Positions 22,963 through 34,350 of a stretch of DNA of 64,000 bases are shown one piece after another. The stretch is taken from positions 200,735,148 through 200,799,147 of the forward strand of contig CM071598.1 in assembly GCA_036435485.1 (NCBI GenBank), written 5' to 3'. The translations under genes were made by a program, and so were the position numbers. Within the stretch, counting starts at the first letter, position 1; every line of letters starts with the position of its first letter. This DNA comes from Saposhnikovia divaricata. Its lineage: Eukaryota; Streptophyta; Magnoliopsida; Apiales; Apiaceae. The notes beneath the pieces were generated by a model. The model saw only the letters and a list, made by a program, of their open reading frames with translations. It ran no database searches and was not told where the DNA came from.

Positions 22963-23492
22963 GAGGAGATCCCTCGAAAGTGTATTCAATGTGGTAATAA
23001 CAAGTTGTAAGGGTGAATTGGTTGTACCTTTAACTACATAGATTGATACTCATGTATCTGGAATCTATCCCCTGTAAACCTATTAAGGTACTGTAACTGC
23101 CAGAATAGTAAGAGTTATTTGAACTCTGAATGGGGTCAAGTCACTTGACGAGATGCTAGCAGTACATCTCTGGAGATGCCCAGCTAAGCGAATGTAATTG
23201 TGTGGTCGCAATTAGAGAAAAGGGTTATTCCTTGAAGCATTCGAGGAACAGGATCGAGACATGACCATTAACGTCTCAAAGCCGTAGATTAGCACCATAG
23301 CCTTTGACTTGTCGTCGTCTATGGAGTGTGGTTACACCAAACGGATAAAGATTCAAGGTGAAACATTCCATTGGTATCCGGTAGCCATCGAAGTAGGGAA
23401 CTTAGGAGGGTTCAAACCTAGAAGGGTACCTACTCTGAAAAACAAGTCATAATGAGAACCGATATGCATTTCTGTATGGATTTGTGGGGGAT

Positions 23493-24717
23493 TGTTAGAA
23501 AATGGAAAGTTTGAGGCATATTTATAATATGTTTTTGATGTAATTTCCGGAATCTAACAAGTGGAGGTCGTTCCTTGTAATGAGGGCTTAAACTTTTATG
23601 TTTGGATCTAATACATTTTCTTAGTGTAATCCATAAATAAATTGAGTTGAAGTTGCTTGCTTGAAATGGGTTATGTGGGTTGTTTAGTTGAAATAACTTG
23701 TACCCATATTGAATTGGTAATGAAAGGTTGGTGGCTTTATATAGCTCCATGTGCAAGTGTAGTGCACATCTACTAAGACATGTGGGTGTGCATGGTGGGT
23801 GTGCATGGTTGTAGTATGGGCCTCGCGCGTGCACACACACACACACGCTCGTGCCGCCGCCCGCCATGCCATGACACGACTTGGGTCGGGACGAGTCGAA
23901 TGGCGATTTGGGTGAATGTCTCGGTGTCTCGCGTACGCGAGGTGACATGGGCGAGGTGGACTTTTTATTACCTGATTAGAGAATTGATTATTGATTTATT
24001 TTAATAGGTTAACATATTTATTTGTTACAGCAGTACTGGAATTGATTGGATCAGTATTTGGATTAAATCCTGATGGACTGGATCAGTACTTGAAGTAAAT
24101 CCTGATGGACTTGGTCAAACATCAGGTACTGATGGGCTAAATCCTGATGGATTTCAGTTCCTGACGAGCACTGAATCCTGATCCTGATGTCCTGATGCTA
24201 CTGTAACTGAAAAATAAATCCTGATGCTACAGTTAATGCAATTAAATCAGAATAATTAATTTCCTTTTATGGAGTATCAGTTACGTTTTATTTTTGGTAT
24301 TATATACATACAGAATAAAACGTTAACATAATTGGTATTATGTACATAGTTCTCAGGCGAACTGAGGTGCTGGTCGCAGTTGATCTCTGGTATATTTGTG
24401 AACACATTGATCTGTTGCTGTTTTATCCTGGAAGCGATATTGCTGAAACCCATCACAACGTAAGTGGGGCAATAATCTCTTCAAGAACAACCAAGTCTTC
24501 TCGAAGGGCTTGGTGACTCAGTTGTTCTTCTCTCTCTAATAAATTATTGCTAAAGCTTCTGTGGGAGATAAGTTTTCTTACTTTTCTCGTTAATTACAGT
24601 CTCTGATTATATTCTTGTTTATGCCTTCTTGATTAGTTTTGTTAATTGATTATCTGCCTCTTCTTGTTTAATATATATCACTGCCTCATTGTTGCTGTAA
24701 TTGTAATATATCCAACA
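23493..24717 (+). repeat. Right LTR of the Copia element
   Basis: A complete LTR running TGTTAG...CCAACA, preceded by a polypurine tract (tttgtgggggat at 23481-23492). Confidence 0.85.
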
Positions 24718-24722
24718 CAAAT

Positions 24723-25246
24723 ACCATACATTAGACAACTGGACTACACATAACATATTAACTCTGTAAATTAAGTGGTCATATGTGGTTAAATTTATTA
24801 GATTTCAGGTCAATTTAAAAAGATTTTTGATGTGGTCCGAATGCATAATCATGTATTAGCAAATTTATTTTAGTGTTTTGTAAGCTAACAGGTCATTTCT
24901 TGGTTGGTGTGGCTTTTGAGAGGAAATTCATGGATGTAGGGGAACCCTGTACCTCTCGCATGCAAAGCGAGCGCTCCTTAAACTTGTTTAAGATAGAGAT
25001 ATCTTGGGTGCTAAATTGGATCTTTCCTTACTCGTCCACCCTACATTATTATTGTGCAATTGTTGTTACTTCATTTCTTCTTAGTGATCAGTGATCACCA
25101 TGCAGTCACCTTTTTTACTTAAATTTATCCTTCCACGTTTAGAATATGCACTGTACTATCTGATATTCCTGACTTGAACCACCAACAATTAGTTTTCTAA
25201 GAAAAATTAACTACAAAAGTCATAACAACCATTTTACAGTAACTAT
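24723..25246. other. Intergenic sequence between two LTR elements
   Basis: No gene seen apart from the tRNA-Ala-like fragment at 24931-24978. Confidence 0.45.
24931..24978 (-). pseudogene. tRNA-Ala(UGC)-like fragment
   Basis: The minus strand reads GAGCGCTCGCTTTGCATGCG and then AGAGGTACAGGGTTC, matching the D-stem end, anticodon arm (TGC anticodon in CTTTGCATG) and T-arm start of plant tRNA-Ala. The T-loop lacks about 3 bases, the acceptor 3' strand is altered, and the 5' third is unrecognisable. It is a tRNA pseudogene or tRNA-derived fragment, not a working tRNA. Confidence 0.65.
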
Positions 25247-26135
25247 TGTTATAGGGAGAATATTGTATAACAATATGAGGTTTTCTGGATTTATGGAGCA
25301 AAATACGGATATTTTGCTATTAACACAAAGAACATGGGAGGCGATTGGTGTTTGTTTGTGGCTGCACTTGATAGGTGTTTTCAGTGATGAACTGTCAATC
25401 ATCCCGTATCAAGGTGCCTACGTACCCTATTTATAGGGATCAAGCCTGACGTAGTTCTTGGAGAACAAGTTACCTAGGCGGGCTAGGGTTTTAAGAGATA
25501 AGCCAAAGTCCAAGCCCACTCGTTTAGGGCTGACGTGGCAATGAGTCATCAACCCTATCCGTGATCCATGGCCCAGATGTGGAAGCCTATGGTCTCGCAC
25601 GAAGAGAGTTGGCTAGTAGAGAAGTAACAAGGGCCTTGCATGCGACCTCGAGGAGTCAGGCCATGCGAAGCGAACCCTAGTGTCCAGCTACTCATGCGAC
25701 CTCGAGGGATCTGGCCATGAGCCTTCTAGAGAAGAGGAGATAGTGATCTCGCTGTAGTGACCCCGCATTGGAGGTTATGTACGAAGCGATCCTTTGACGG
25801 GAGCCAAACGAAGCGATCCCCGGGTTGCGACCCCGGTAGATTCGACCCCGAGGCTGAGCTAGCATGAGAGGCGCAGAGGCCTTTTCCTTTGTTATTGGCA
25901 TGAGAGGACGCCCTGAGTAGTAGCAGGAGGTCGTAGTGAGGAGACCCCTGGGGTGAGTGTCTTCAAGAGATTTAAGAGATAAAGGTGAGGTGATCCCTGA
26001 TCGGGCCTCATGCCTTGTTTATCCTTCTTCAATATTCGGGCCCATTGAGAGATATTTGAGCCCATTAAGAGAGGTGGGCCCCTTGTATAGTCGTTTGAGC
26101 TTGTTTAGGATCTATGCCGAGATTCGGGCATAACA
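25247..26135 (-). repeat. 3' LTR of the 13.3-kb element
   Basis: 889 bp, nearly identical to 37668-38569. Differences include a small insertion after the first 30 bp in the other copy and a roughly 35-bp duplication of 'gcatgagaggcgcagaggcc' type there. The inverted word TGTTATA...TATAACA lies at its start. Confidence 0.9.
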
Positions 26136-26624
26136 ACTACCTCCCGAGTCCATATTGCCATTGAAAATGCGATGTGGAGTCAAAACTTCGATGCGAGGCC
26201 TGTGCTCGCTATAGATTGCTGTAGATGAAAGCATAGCTATCTCAAGTGCCTTGGGATTGCATTGCGACCCCTATGAATTTGAATGGTTGTAGACAACTGT
26301 CGTATTCTGAGATTTGCTCCCAGCTGCTAAGATGATGACATGTGTTGTGTGTCTTTCAATTAATGCGAAGGCATGTATAAGTGAGTGATAGTGACCTCGA
26401 AGGTACTTCCAAGCGCCATGTGGTTCTGCAGGGACTTTGATATGTGACCCCATAGGGCCTTGCAGTCATAGATTGTTATAATTGTATCTTCTGTCCAGCT
26501 GATATGTGAGCTCGGGCTTTCACATATATCTTCAGGTCTTCTTAAAGTATGATGAGAGGACTCCCCACTACTCCTTGTTATTATGATGAGAAGCCTCCTT
26601 ATAAGTTGAGAGGATTGCTTGCAG

Positions 26625-26815
26625 TCTCATATGCTGCGAGGGCTCCTTGCAGCCTTATCATTGCGAGGCCTCCTCGCAGCCTCTTACATTGCGAGGCCGC
26701 CTCGCAGCCTCATACGTCGCGAGGCCTCCTCGTAGCTTCTTACATTGCGAGGTCGCCTCGCAGCCTCATACGTCGCGAGGCCTCCTCGTAGCTTCTTACA
26801 TTGCGAGGCTTCCTT
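26625..26815. repeat. Minisatellite of 'gaggcctcctcgcagcctc' units
   Basis: About six imperfect units of roughly 30 bp, alternating between 'ttacattgcgagg' and 'catacgtcgcgagg' spacers. It lies near the 3' LTR, where Tat-group elements often hold tandem repeats. Confidence 0.85.
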
Positions 26816-28010
26816 AATTCTTGTAATGAGTCTGCTTAGAGTTTGTATCAATTTTCAAGTATAGCAACTACCCCCCAGTTCTTCGGTGCAGGCAAATGTA
26901 GTGGAGAACTATTTTTTCTGATCTTCAAAATCTCTTCAAAATTATTTTGAACTTCTCCAAAAATTTAAATCAAAATTATTATTTGATTTTTTGGGAAGTC
27001 TTCCTCGCACATATAATATTTTTTTTTTACTTCGCGTTGCAAGGTACTCTTTACTCGCCTCGTAATATTTTTCTGCTATGCAGGCTGTCTGCTCCGCTAA
27101 AATTCTTTGAGTTGCCTGCTCGCCTCGTAAATTTAATTCGCCTTGCAAACATGGACCTGATATATAAGATGTACCATTCCACGAAATGTACTTCACGTGG
27201 AGTGTATTGTGTATTTCAATTTTTTTTAAAAAAAAAACTACGCGGGTCCAATATATGTGTAATCAACAACTGCCAAGGTTGTTCTTCTTTTTGTTTCCAC
27301 TTGTAACATGCGTGTAAATCAATTGGATTCTTGCCTCCACCATTTATTTTTGTTTTGCCACGGTCCCACGAACTTTTCCTATGTCTTTTTCTTTTTCATT
27401 CTTCTGCTTCCAATTGCTTTCTTTTTATATTTCCTTTTTTTTAATCGTTGTGGTGCTAAGCTGCACGTGTTTTTCTTTCTTGCGGATCCCAATAGCAATC
27501 CTGACGTTCTAAGTTGCTTCTGCTAATTCTTGTACAGCGTACCTCATTTGGACGTCCATTTTATGTTGTCTGCCTTTTATAAGTTGATTGCCATTTTTTT
27601 TTTCACAGAAATTGCCTCGTCTATACATGCAACTTGTTCTTCTATTTCTTGACTTTATCCCCTCCTGTGCACGTATCCTCTATCTTCTATTGTCTTGAGG
27701 GAGCTCCATTTTTTTTCATAAAATTGGCCACCAGCTTTTGAATTCGTTTATAAAAATTCATGTACGTGTCTCTAACTTTTGTGTGTGGACCCTGCTGACT
27801 CCAACTAAAAAGACTTGTGCCTTCCAGGATTTTTTCTTTTCACGCGCGCCTTTACCTTTCCGAATGTTACTTTAAATATATATCTGACTTGTATTGTAAT
27901 GTGAGCCCATAGATCCACTTTTACAAATCCAACTCCAAATCAAATATTTAGGCTCGTGGAATTTTTAAATCCCGAATTGAATATTATTTTGGGCCTCTTC
28001 GTTCCTTGTC

Positions 28011-28018
28011 TATAAATA
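28011..28018 (+). promoter_or_regulatory. TATA box for the plus-strand (antisense) ORF of the 13.3-kb element
   Basis: TATAAATA preceded by 'ccttgtc' and followed by a leader-like, ATG-free stretch to about 28220. The first recognisable coding lies near 28396. Position and composition fit a promoter driving the antisense ORF; this is an inference. Confidence 0.4.
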
Positions 28019-28395
28019 CTCCTTCATGGATTCATTATTCACCTCTCTTCAAGAACACAAATAACTTAACACCAAGCTTGCTCCAAGATCTACGGTGCTT
28101 TGTTTAAGCGAGTTATTTAGTGCACGCATCCAAGTTCTTCACGTTCATCCAGATTTACATCTTCCGAATAAGGTTTGATTCTTCAATCCTTTAAATTGCT
28201 TTTGTTTCTCCTCTTTGCAGTTTTTTCTCTTTGCTTGTATGATCACCATGATTGTCCATGCCATATGCTCTTCATGCTTGAATAATTATCACATACATGC
28301 TTCACACATACATTCATGCTTTTTGCTTAGTTGAGTTGTCCACCCCCCATGTATCAATCTTGTGTTTGAAGAGAAGTGACAACGAACAGACTCAT

Positions 28396-28610
28396 ATGCA
28401 GCATAAAAGGACTAAAATCATTGTAGGTCCTAATAAAGGCTTTAATAAAGAGACTCGTCCATTCACTTGGAGATTGAAGAAGATGACTCTCCCTAGTTGT
28501 AGCTCCTCCCGCGTTCCCTTATCAAAGAGACAGCCTCTAAGTAAAGAAAAGGCTCCAGAGCAGCTCCAGAGGGCTCATGCTAAAAAGAATGCTCATCCTT
28601 CCTTGGCCTC
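28396..28610 (+). pseudogene. N-terminal remnant of the antisense ORF in the 13.3-kb element
   Basis: An open frame from ATG 28396 (MQHKRTKIIVGPNKGFNKET, later SSSRVPLSKRQPLSKEKAPE) is basic, low in complexity and matches no domain I know. It is cut by the Athila-containing segment. The coiled-coil frame resuming at 34351 on the far side is plausibly part of the same gene, with sequence lost between. Confidence 0.4.
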
Positions 28611-31600
28611 CCCATCATCATATGAAAAGGTACAAGCTAAGGTGCATAGTGATTCCTTGGCCTCCAGACGAGAAAGATGGTCAGCTACTTGATTTTCTGT
28701 CCCTTTTCTATCCTTAATCTCCACATCAAATTCTTGTAACAAAAGTACCCACCGAATCAACCGAGGTTTGGAGTCCTTCTTAGAGAGCAGATATCTAATA
28801 GCCGCATGATCTGTAAAAACCATTACCTTTGTGCCGAGCAAGTAAGAACGAAATTTTTCAAAGCCATAGACTATGGCCAACAGCTCCTTCTCAGTAGTAG
28901 TGTAGTTCAACTGAGCCTCATTAAGAGTCTTGCTTGCATAATAGATCACATGAAACACTTTCTCTTTCTTTTGGCCAAGAACGGACCCCACTGCATATTC
29001 GCTAGCGTCACACATCATAGCGAAAGGTTCACTCCAATCAGGAGCAATGATCACTGGTGCTGAAACCAATTTCTTTTTCAGAGTCTCGAAAGCGGTCAAA
29101 CATTCTTCGTCAAATTTGAAAGGAATGCCCTTTTCCAAGAGCTTACACAATGGTTTGGAGATTTTTGAAAAATCTTTGATGAAACGCCTGTAGAAGCCTG
29201 CGTGCCCAAGGAAACTGCGAATCCCTTTCACTGAAATAGGTGGTGGAAGATTTTCAATTATTTCTATTTTTGCTTTGTCCACCTCTAAACCTCTCCGTGA
29301 CACCTTGTGCCCAAGGATAGTTCCCTCCTGCACTATGAAGTGGCATTTCTCCCAGTTAAGCACTAGATTAGTCTCCACACATCTTTTCAGAACCGCACCC
29401 AGATTTTGCAAACATTCGTCAAAAGAAAAACCGACTACAGAAAAGTCATCCATGAAGACTTCTACGGTCTTACCAATCATGTCTGAAAAGATAGCCATCA
29501 TACACCTTTGAAAAGTGCCAGGTGCACCACACAAACCAAAAGAAACTCGCCGAAAAGCAAATGTACCGAATGGACATGTAAACGTTGTCTTTTCCTGATC
29601 TTCAGGGGCAATGCAGATTTGGTTGTACCCAGAATATCCATCCAGTAAGCAATAGTATTCATGACCGGCAAGTCTATCTAGCATCTGATCGATGAAGGGC
29701 AAAGGAAAATGATCTTTCCTTGTGGCCTTGTTCAATTTCCGGTAGTCCATACAGATTCTCCAACCAGTGACCGTGCGAGTGGAGATAAGTTCATTCTTCT
29801 CATTGGTGATTACCGTCATGCCACCTTTCTTTGGCACACATTGAACTGGACTTACCCATGAACTATCAGAAATGGGATAGATAATCCCTGCATCCAACCA
29901 CTTGATGATTTCTTTCTTCACAACTTCTTTCATGATCGGATTTAGTCGTCTCTGATGTTCCACTGTTGGTTTACTCCCTTCTTCTAATGGAATTTTATGT
30001 TGACAATAAGCCGGACTAATCCCCTTGATGTCTGCTATGGTCCATCCAATAGCTGATTTGAATTCTCTAAGAACTCTCAAGAGCTTGTCTTCCTCAGAAT
30101 CTGACAAGTTAGCAGCAATAATCACAGGTAAAGTAGATGATTCACCAAGAGAGGCATACCTTAAATGATCAGGTAGTGGTTTGAGCTCTAGAGTTGGAGC
30201 TTCTTCAATGGAAGGTTTCAACCGCTGATGTGACCCCTTCAATTCAGATAGACCTAAAGGTTCCACTGGTCTCTTAAATTTCCTTTGCCATGGAGTAGCA
30301 TCAAGAAATAGCAGTTGTTCATCTACCTCATCTTCTTCCAAATGAAAATCCCCAATCAGTGCTTTTTCTAATGTGTCATTCATGAGTAGATGCTCAATTT
30401 TTGATTGCACTGCCGACTCAACCATGTCTATCTTCAAACACTGCTCTTCTTCCGTTGGAAACTTCATAGCCTTAAAAACATTGAAGGTGACATTTTGATC
30501 ATGCACCCTCATGGTGAGTTCCCCCTTCTGCACGTCAATCAAGGTCTGACCTGTAGCCAAGAATGGTCTCCCCAGAATGATAGGGATTTTCTTATCTTCT
30601 TCAAAATCAAGTATGACGAAATCCGCTGGAAAGATGAGTTTGTCCACCTTCACTAGAACATCTTCTACAATTCCTCGAGGGTAGGTAATTGAGCGATCAG
30701 CTAACTGGAGTGACATGTTTGTAGGCTTAGGCTCCGGGAGGCCAAGTTGCAAGAAAACTGAATAGGGCATGAGGTTGATGCTTGCCCCTAAATCACACAA
30801 ACACTTGTCAAAAGAAACATTGCCAATGATGCACGGTATGGTAAAACTCCCCGGATCCTTCAGCTTAGGTGGCAACTTTTGTTGCAAGACAGCGCTGTAC
30901 TCCTCCGTCAAAGCGACAGTCTCTAACTCTTCGAGTTTCAATTTCCTCGAAAGTATGCCCTTCATGAACTTGGCATAACTTGGCATTTGTTCCAGGGCTT
31001 CAGCAAATGGTAGATTTATGTGCAACTTTTTGAACACTTCCAAGAACTTTGCAAATTGCTTATCAAACATCTGTTTCTGAAGCCTTTTAGGGAATGGCGG
31101 AGGTGGATAAACTTCCTTGCTAGCTTCCGTAATCTCTGAACTTGTTTTCCCAACTGACTTCTCCTTTTCTTCCTCACCTGATGCCTTCTGAATGTCCGGA
31201 AGAGCAGAATTCGAAAAACGGATAGACCCCTCAGGCGCGCCCGCGCCCAAATCACTGTTCACAGCATTTTCAAGTTCTTCGTTAAACTGCTTTTTGACTT
31301 CCAGATCGCCTGTAACCTTTCCAGAACGTAACGCAACAGCATGAATCTGTTCCTTGACCTCCTTTTTACCCGGATTTGCTTCTGTGTCACTAGGTAATTG
31401 CCCTGGAGGTCTGTTCAAAAGAGCATTGGCCAGTTGGCCCATTTGGTTTTCAAGAGTTTTCAGAGATGCTGCTTGACTCTTGTACATCATCCGCAATTCT
31501 TCCATTTCTGACTTCTCATTAGATTGCACATTACTCCCTGGTTGTTGTTGATGAAATCCAGGTGGATTGTATGGTGGCCTTTGGGCATAGGGTTGTTGAT

Positions 31601-32702
31601 AACCCGAATTGTTGAACTGCTTTGAACCATACTGCTGACCCTGAGATGGTTGTTGCATAGCATTCTGATTGTTGCTCCAACTGAAGTTAGGATGATTCCT
31701 ATTGTTGGGATGATATGCATTAGGAGCAGGTTGTGAAGGCCTCTGATAATTGCTGACAAAATGTGCTGACTCACTAGAAATTGCACATTGATTAGTGTCA
31801 TGAGCTCCCGCACACAATTCACAAACCATGGCGATTTGTTGAACCCCCACTTTAGCCAATGAATCCACTTTCATGGATAGAGCCTGTAGCTGAGCTGCTA
31901 TAGCTGTCGTGGCATCCGTTTCAAGTATACCTGCAACCTTACCTTGTGGAATACGCTGTGTCGGGTTCTGATACTCGTTTGCAGCCATCATTTCAATCAA
32001 GTCATAGGCCTCTTCATAGCTTTTGGCCCACAGAGCTCCTCCAAATGCTGCATCAAGCATTGCTCGAGAATGACTTAACCCATTGTAAAAGCTATTGATG
32101 ACCATCCAATTTGGCATCCCATGATGAGGACATTTCCGAAGCATCTCCTTGTACCTCTCCCAAGCTTCACACAGTGATTCACCAGAATGCTGACTAAATT
32201 GTGTAAGGGCATTCCTCATGGCAGCAGTCTTTGCCATAGGAAAGAATTTAGTCAAGAACTTTTGTGCCAGATCTTCCCATGTAGTGATTGAACCTGCTGG
32301 AAGTGAATGCAACCAGCTTTTTGCTTTGTCTCTCAAAGAGAATGGGAACAACCTTAGTTTGACAGCGTCTTCAGAAACTCCATTGGTTTTGAAGGTGTCA
32401 CAAATCTCGATGAAATCTCTGATATGCATGTTGGGGTCCTCAACAGGTGAACCCCCAAACTGGACTGAGTTCTGGACCATTTGAATCGTGCTCGGCTTGA
32501 TCTCAAAATTATTTGCAGCAATAGCCGGCCGCACGATACTCGACTGAATATCAACAATCTTTGGCTGAGAGTATTCCTTCAGCGCCTTGTTATCTGCCAT
32601 TTTTCCAGTAACTTCCAACTCCTCTTCAACCTCTTCCACTAATACCTCTTCTTGCTCTTTTTCTTCCAGATTCTCTTTACGAACTTGAGATCGAGTACGC
32701 AT
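28593..32702 (-). CDS. Athila-type gag-pol polyprotein, truncated after RNase H
   Basis: An uninterrupted 1369-residue frame. Gag (about residues 60-260) has EICDTFKTNGVSEDAVKLRL and FSLRDKAKSWLHSLPAGSIT. A zinc knuckle CELCAGAHDTNQC lies near 295. Protease is near 640 with LCDLGASINLMP (D-L-G, as usual in Athila). Reverse transcriptase has WRICMDYRKLNKATRKDHFP and the catalytic FMDDFSVVG (about 1084). RNase H has MCDASEYAVGSVLGQ (about 1230) and ends at NQVADHLSRLEA. Integrase is absent: the frame runs into unrelated sequence and stops. The element therefore cannot integrate by itself. The start at 32702 lies about 120 bp after the primer-binding site. The open frame suggests that the truncation, rather than gradual decay, is what killed it. 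Confidence 0.9.
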   Translation of the reverse strand: MRTRSQVRKENLEEKEQEEVLVEEVEEELEVTGKMADNKALKEYSQPKIVDIQSSIVRPAIAANNFEIKPSTIQMVQNSVQFGGSPVEDPNMHIRDFIEICDTFKTNGVSEDAVKLRLFPFSLRDKAKSWLHSLPAGSITTWEDLAQKFLTKFFPMAKTAAMRNALTQFSQHSGESLCEAWERYKEMLRKCPHHGMPNWMVINSFYNGLSHSRAMLDAAFGGALWAKSYEEAYDLIEMMAANEYQNPTQRIPQGKVAGILETDATTAIAAQLQALSMKVDSLAKVGVQQIAMVCELCAGAHDTNQCAISSESAHFVSNYQRPSQPAPNAYHPNNRNHPNFSWSNNQNAMQQPSQGQQYGSKQFNNSGYQQPYAQRPPYNPPGFHQQQPGSNVQSNEKSEMEELRMMYKSQAASLKTLENQMGQLANALLNRPPGQLPSDTEANPGKKEVKEQIHAVALRSGKVTGDLEVKKQFNEELENAVNSDLGAGAPEGSIRFSNSALPDIQKASGEEEKEKSVGKTSSEITEASKEVYPPPPFPKRLQKQMFDKQFAKFLEVFKKLHINLPFAEALEQMPSYAKFMKGILSRKLKLEELETVALTEEYSAVLQQKLPPKLKDPGSFTIPCIIGNVSFDKCLCDLGASINLMPYSVFLQLGLPEPKPTNMSLQLADRSITYPRGIVEDVLVKVDKLIFPADFVILDFEEDKKIPIILGRPFLATGQTLIDVQKGELTMRVHDQNVTFNVFKAMKFPTEEEQCLKIDMVESAVQSKIEHLLMNDTLEKALIGDFHLEEDEVDEQLLFLDATPWQRKFKRPVEPLGLSELKGSHQRLKPSIEEAPTLELKPLPDHLRYASLGESSTLPVIIAANLSDSEEDKLLRVLREFKSAIGWTIADIKGISPAYCQHKIPLEEGSKPTVEHQRRLNPIMKEVVKKEIIKWLDAGIIYPISDSSWVSPVQCVPKKGGMTVITNEKNELISTRTVTGWRICMDYRKLNKATRKDHFPLPFIDQMLDRLAGHEYYCLLDGYSGYNQICIAPEDQEKTTFTCPFGTFAFRRVSFGLCGAPGTFQRCMMAIFSDMIGKTVEVFMDDFSVVGFSFDECLQNLGAVLKRCVETNLVLNWEKCHFIVQEGTILGHKVSRRGLEVDKAKIEIIENLPPPISVKGIRSFLGHAGFYRRFIKDFSKISKPLCKLLEKGIPFKFDEECLTAFETLKKKLVSAPVIIAPDWSEPFAMMCDASEYAVGSVLGQKKEKVFHVIYYASKTLNEAQLNYTTTEKELLAIVYGFEKFRSYLLGTKVMVFTDHAAIRYLLSKKDSKPRLIRWVLLLQEFDVEIKDRKGTENQVADHLSRLEAKESLCTLACTFSYDDGEAKEG

Positions 32703-32820
32703 ACACGCTCAAGATAGTACCTGAGAAACCCAAAAGTAGATGAGTGAGAAAAACGTCCGAGTCAATGAATTTAATCCAAATTGATGACAAGATCATAAAC
32801 TAAACAAACAATGAACCGAG

Positions 32821-32838
32821 TCCCCGGCAGCGGCGCCA
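32821..32838 (-). other. Primer-binding site of the Athila element
   Basis: The minus strand reads TGGCGCCGCTGCCGGGGA, complementary to a tRNA-Asp 3' end, as is usual for Athila/Tat elements. It lies a few bases after the LTR end at 32845. Confidence 0.88.
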
Positions 32839-32844
32839 AAAACT

Positions 32845-34350
32845 TGTTCGCACTTATTCACGCAAGAGAACGTGGTCAACAAGTAATATAGAGTAAATAG
32901 GATTCGTTCCCACAGAGACTCAAATTGTTCGTTTCGTTCACTTATACACCAGCTTATGATTTACACTCACTGCCAAGACAATAACAAATTTGGTTTTAAT
33001 TAACTAATAATTAATTGCCAACTATGGAAATTACGAGGAAATAACTCAACTTTTACTTTTTAATAAACAAACATGGGATTTCAATTTCATTCACCACTTC
33101 AACTAGAATCTTATGCCCATTAACCCAGTATGTGACAGAGTTGATGACTGATTAGATGCACTAAACTGATACACACCAACTTTCGTTGTGCATATACCAT
33201 CCTACTGATCATCCACAATTGAAAGAAGTCAAGTAGTCTCCAAGTATGTGTAGTCCCTATATGTCTATAGCAATTGAACACACACCGGTTAAAAATCAAG
33301 CATCCATTTAATCACATAGTCAATGCAAGATGGTTAGAATTACACCACAAATTAATACATGTTCTTCACATGCAAAAACCTATGCTAGCATGAATTGTTC
33401 TAAACCCTAGATCCACTTTCGCATTCACCAGGATCAAACACACAATTACGGGTGTTCGCGACTCACCCATAACGAATAAGCATAATCATACTAGGAAATC
33501 AATTTAATCCATCACACACTAAGGCATAAGAACACTCAATTACTAGTATCCATAGAAAAATCCATTAAAACCCCATGATAACGAATTAGCCCATAATCGA
33601 CCTAATCGCCATCATGGGTTCAAATGATAACATATTTCTAAAACAAAGAATAATTAAAAGAAAGAAGAATAAGGTTTAGAAATAAATCCCCAAAATAGAA
33701 GAGTACAAATGTTCCAAGAATAATCCTTGCTTGTCACTAGCTTTGAGAAATTCCTTGAAATTGTTCTTGCAAATTAAGATGAAAATGTTGATAAGAAAAT
33801 AAACTAAAGGTTGCCACTACTAAAGATATCCCCCTCTGGTTTTAGGTTACAAAGCATTTATATAAGCCCAACAAAAATGGGTCAAAAACCAAAAATGACC
33901 CGGAAGAACCAAGCAACAAAATCAGCCAAGACCCGCACAAGCGCCCCTGCGCTCTCTAGGGCGCCCCTGCGCTTGCTAATCCCTGAAATTTGCTAGCTTC
34001 GCGCGCCCCTGCGCCTTGGCAAGCGCCCCTGCGCCTCTTCCTCCCTGGAAAATTTCCTCCTGGCGCGCTCTAGCGCCTAACCAAGTGCTAGGGCGCCTTC
34101 TTGACCCTGGAAAAGCTTCAAAACTTCCACAAAACTTCTACAACTCGACTTGTTGCCTTGCTCTTATTTCCATGTGCAAACTCCGGATTAAATTCACACC
34201 ACCATAACATTGTTTTATCCCATCCCGTCCTCAACGACACAACCTACACCAATAACACAAAAACACATCAAATGGCAACGAAACTCGAGAACTTGCAACC
34301 GTTTTAAGTCCGAACGGAAGACAAATAGTGGAAATAAAATCCACTTATCA
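32845..34350 (-). repeat. 5' LTR of the Athila element
   Basis: 1506 bp running TGATAAGTGGATTTTA...GTGCGAACA on the minus strand. It contains a GC-rich cluster of 'gcgcccctgcgc' words at 33930-34090. The second LTR is not in the window. Confidence 0.8.

Larger units (their letters stand above)
20544..24717 (+). mobile_element. Ty1/Copia LTR retrotransposon, internally deleted
   Basis: Long direct repeats beginning TGTTAGAAAATGG at 20544 and 23493 are the LTRs. The right LTR ends ...TATCCAACA at 24717. The flanks caaac (20539-20543) and caaat (24718-24722) agree at 4 of 5 bases. The left LTR loses its end near 21788 and runs directly into reverse transcriptase, so the primer-binding site, gag, protease and integrase are gone. 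LTR differences (including an ~80-bp indel near 21370) and several frame breaks show an old insertion. Confidence 0.88.
26136..28390. other. Untranslated region of the 13.3-kb element
   Basis: GC-moderate at first, with minisatellite 26625-26815, then AT-rich with a plus-strand promoter-like segment near 28011. No domain-bearing frame was found; open frames at 26549-27526 look fortuitous. Confidence 0.5.
28600..34350 (-). mobile_element. Truncated Athila-lineage retrotransposon nested in the 13.3-kb element
   Basis: Reading leftward: 5' LTR 34350-32845, primer-binding site, gag-pol to RNase H, then an abrupt end near 28600-28650, where 'ccttggcctcc' appears twice (28600 and 28652). Integrase, 3' LTR and left TSD are missing. 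The base after the LTR on the right (gatac, 34351-34355) would be one TSD copy; no partner was found. A deletion therefore removed the element's 3' half together with part of its host ORF. Confidence 0.78.

Noticed and set aside
24931..24978. Functional tRNA-Ala gene
   Set aside because: The 5' third does not fold into acceptor and D arms and the T-loop is short.
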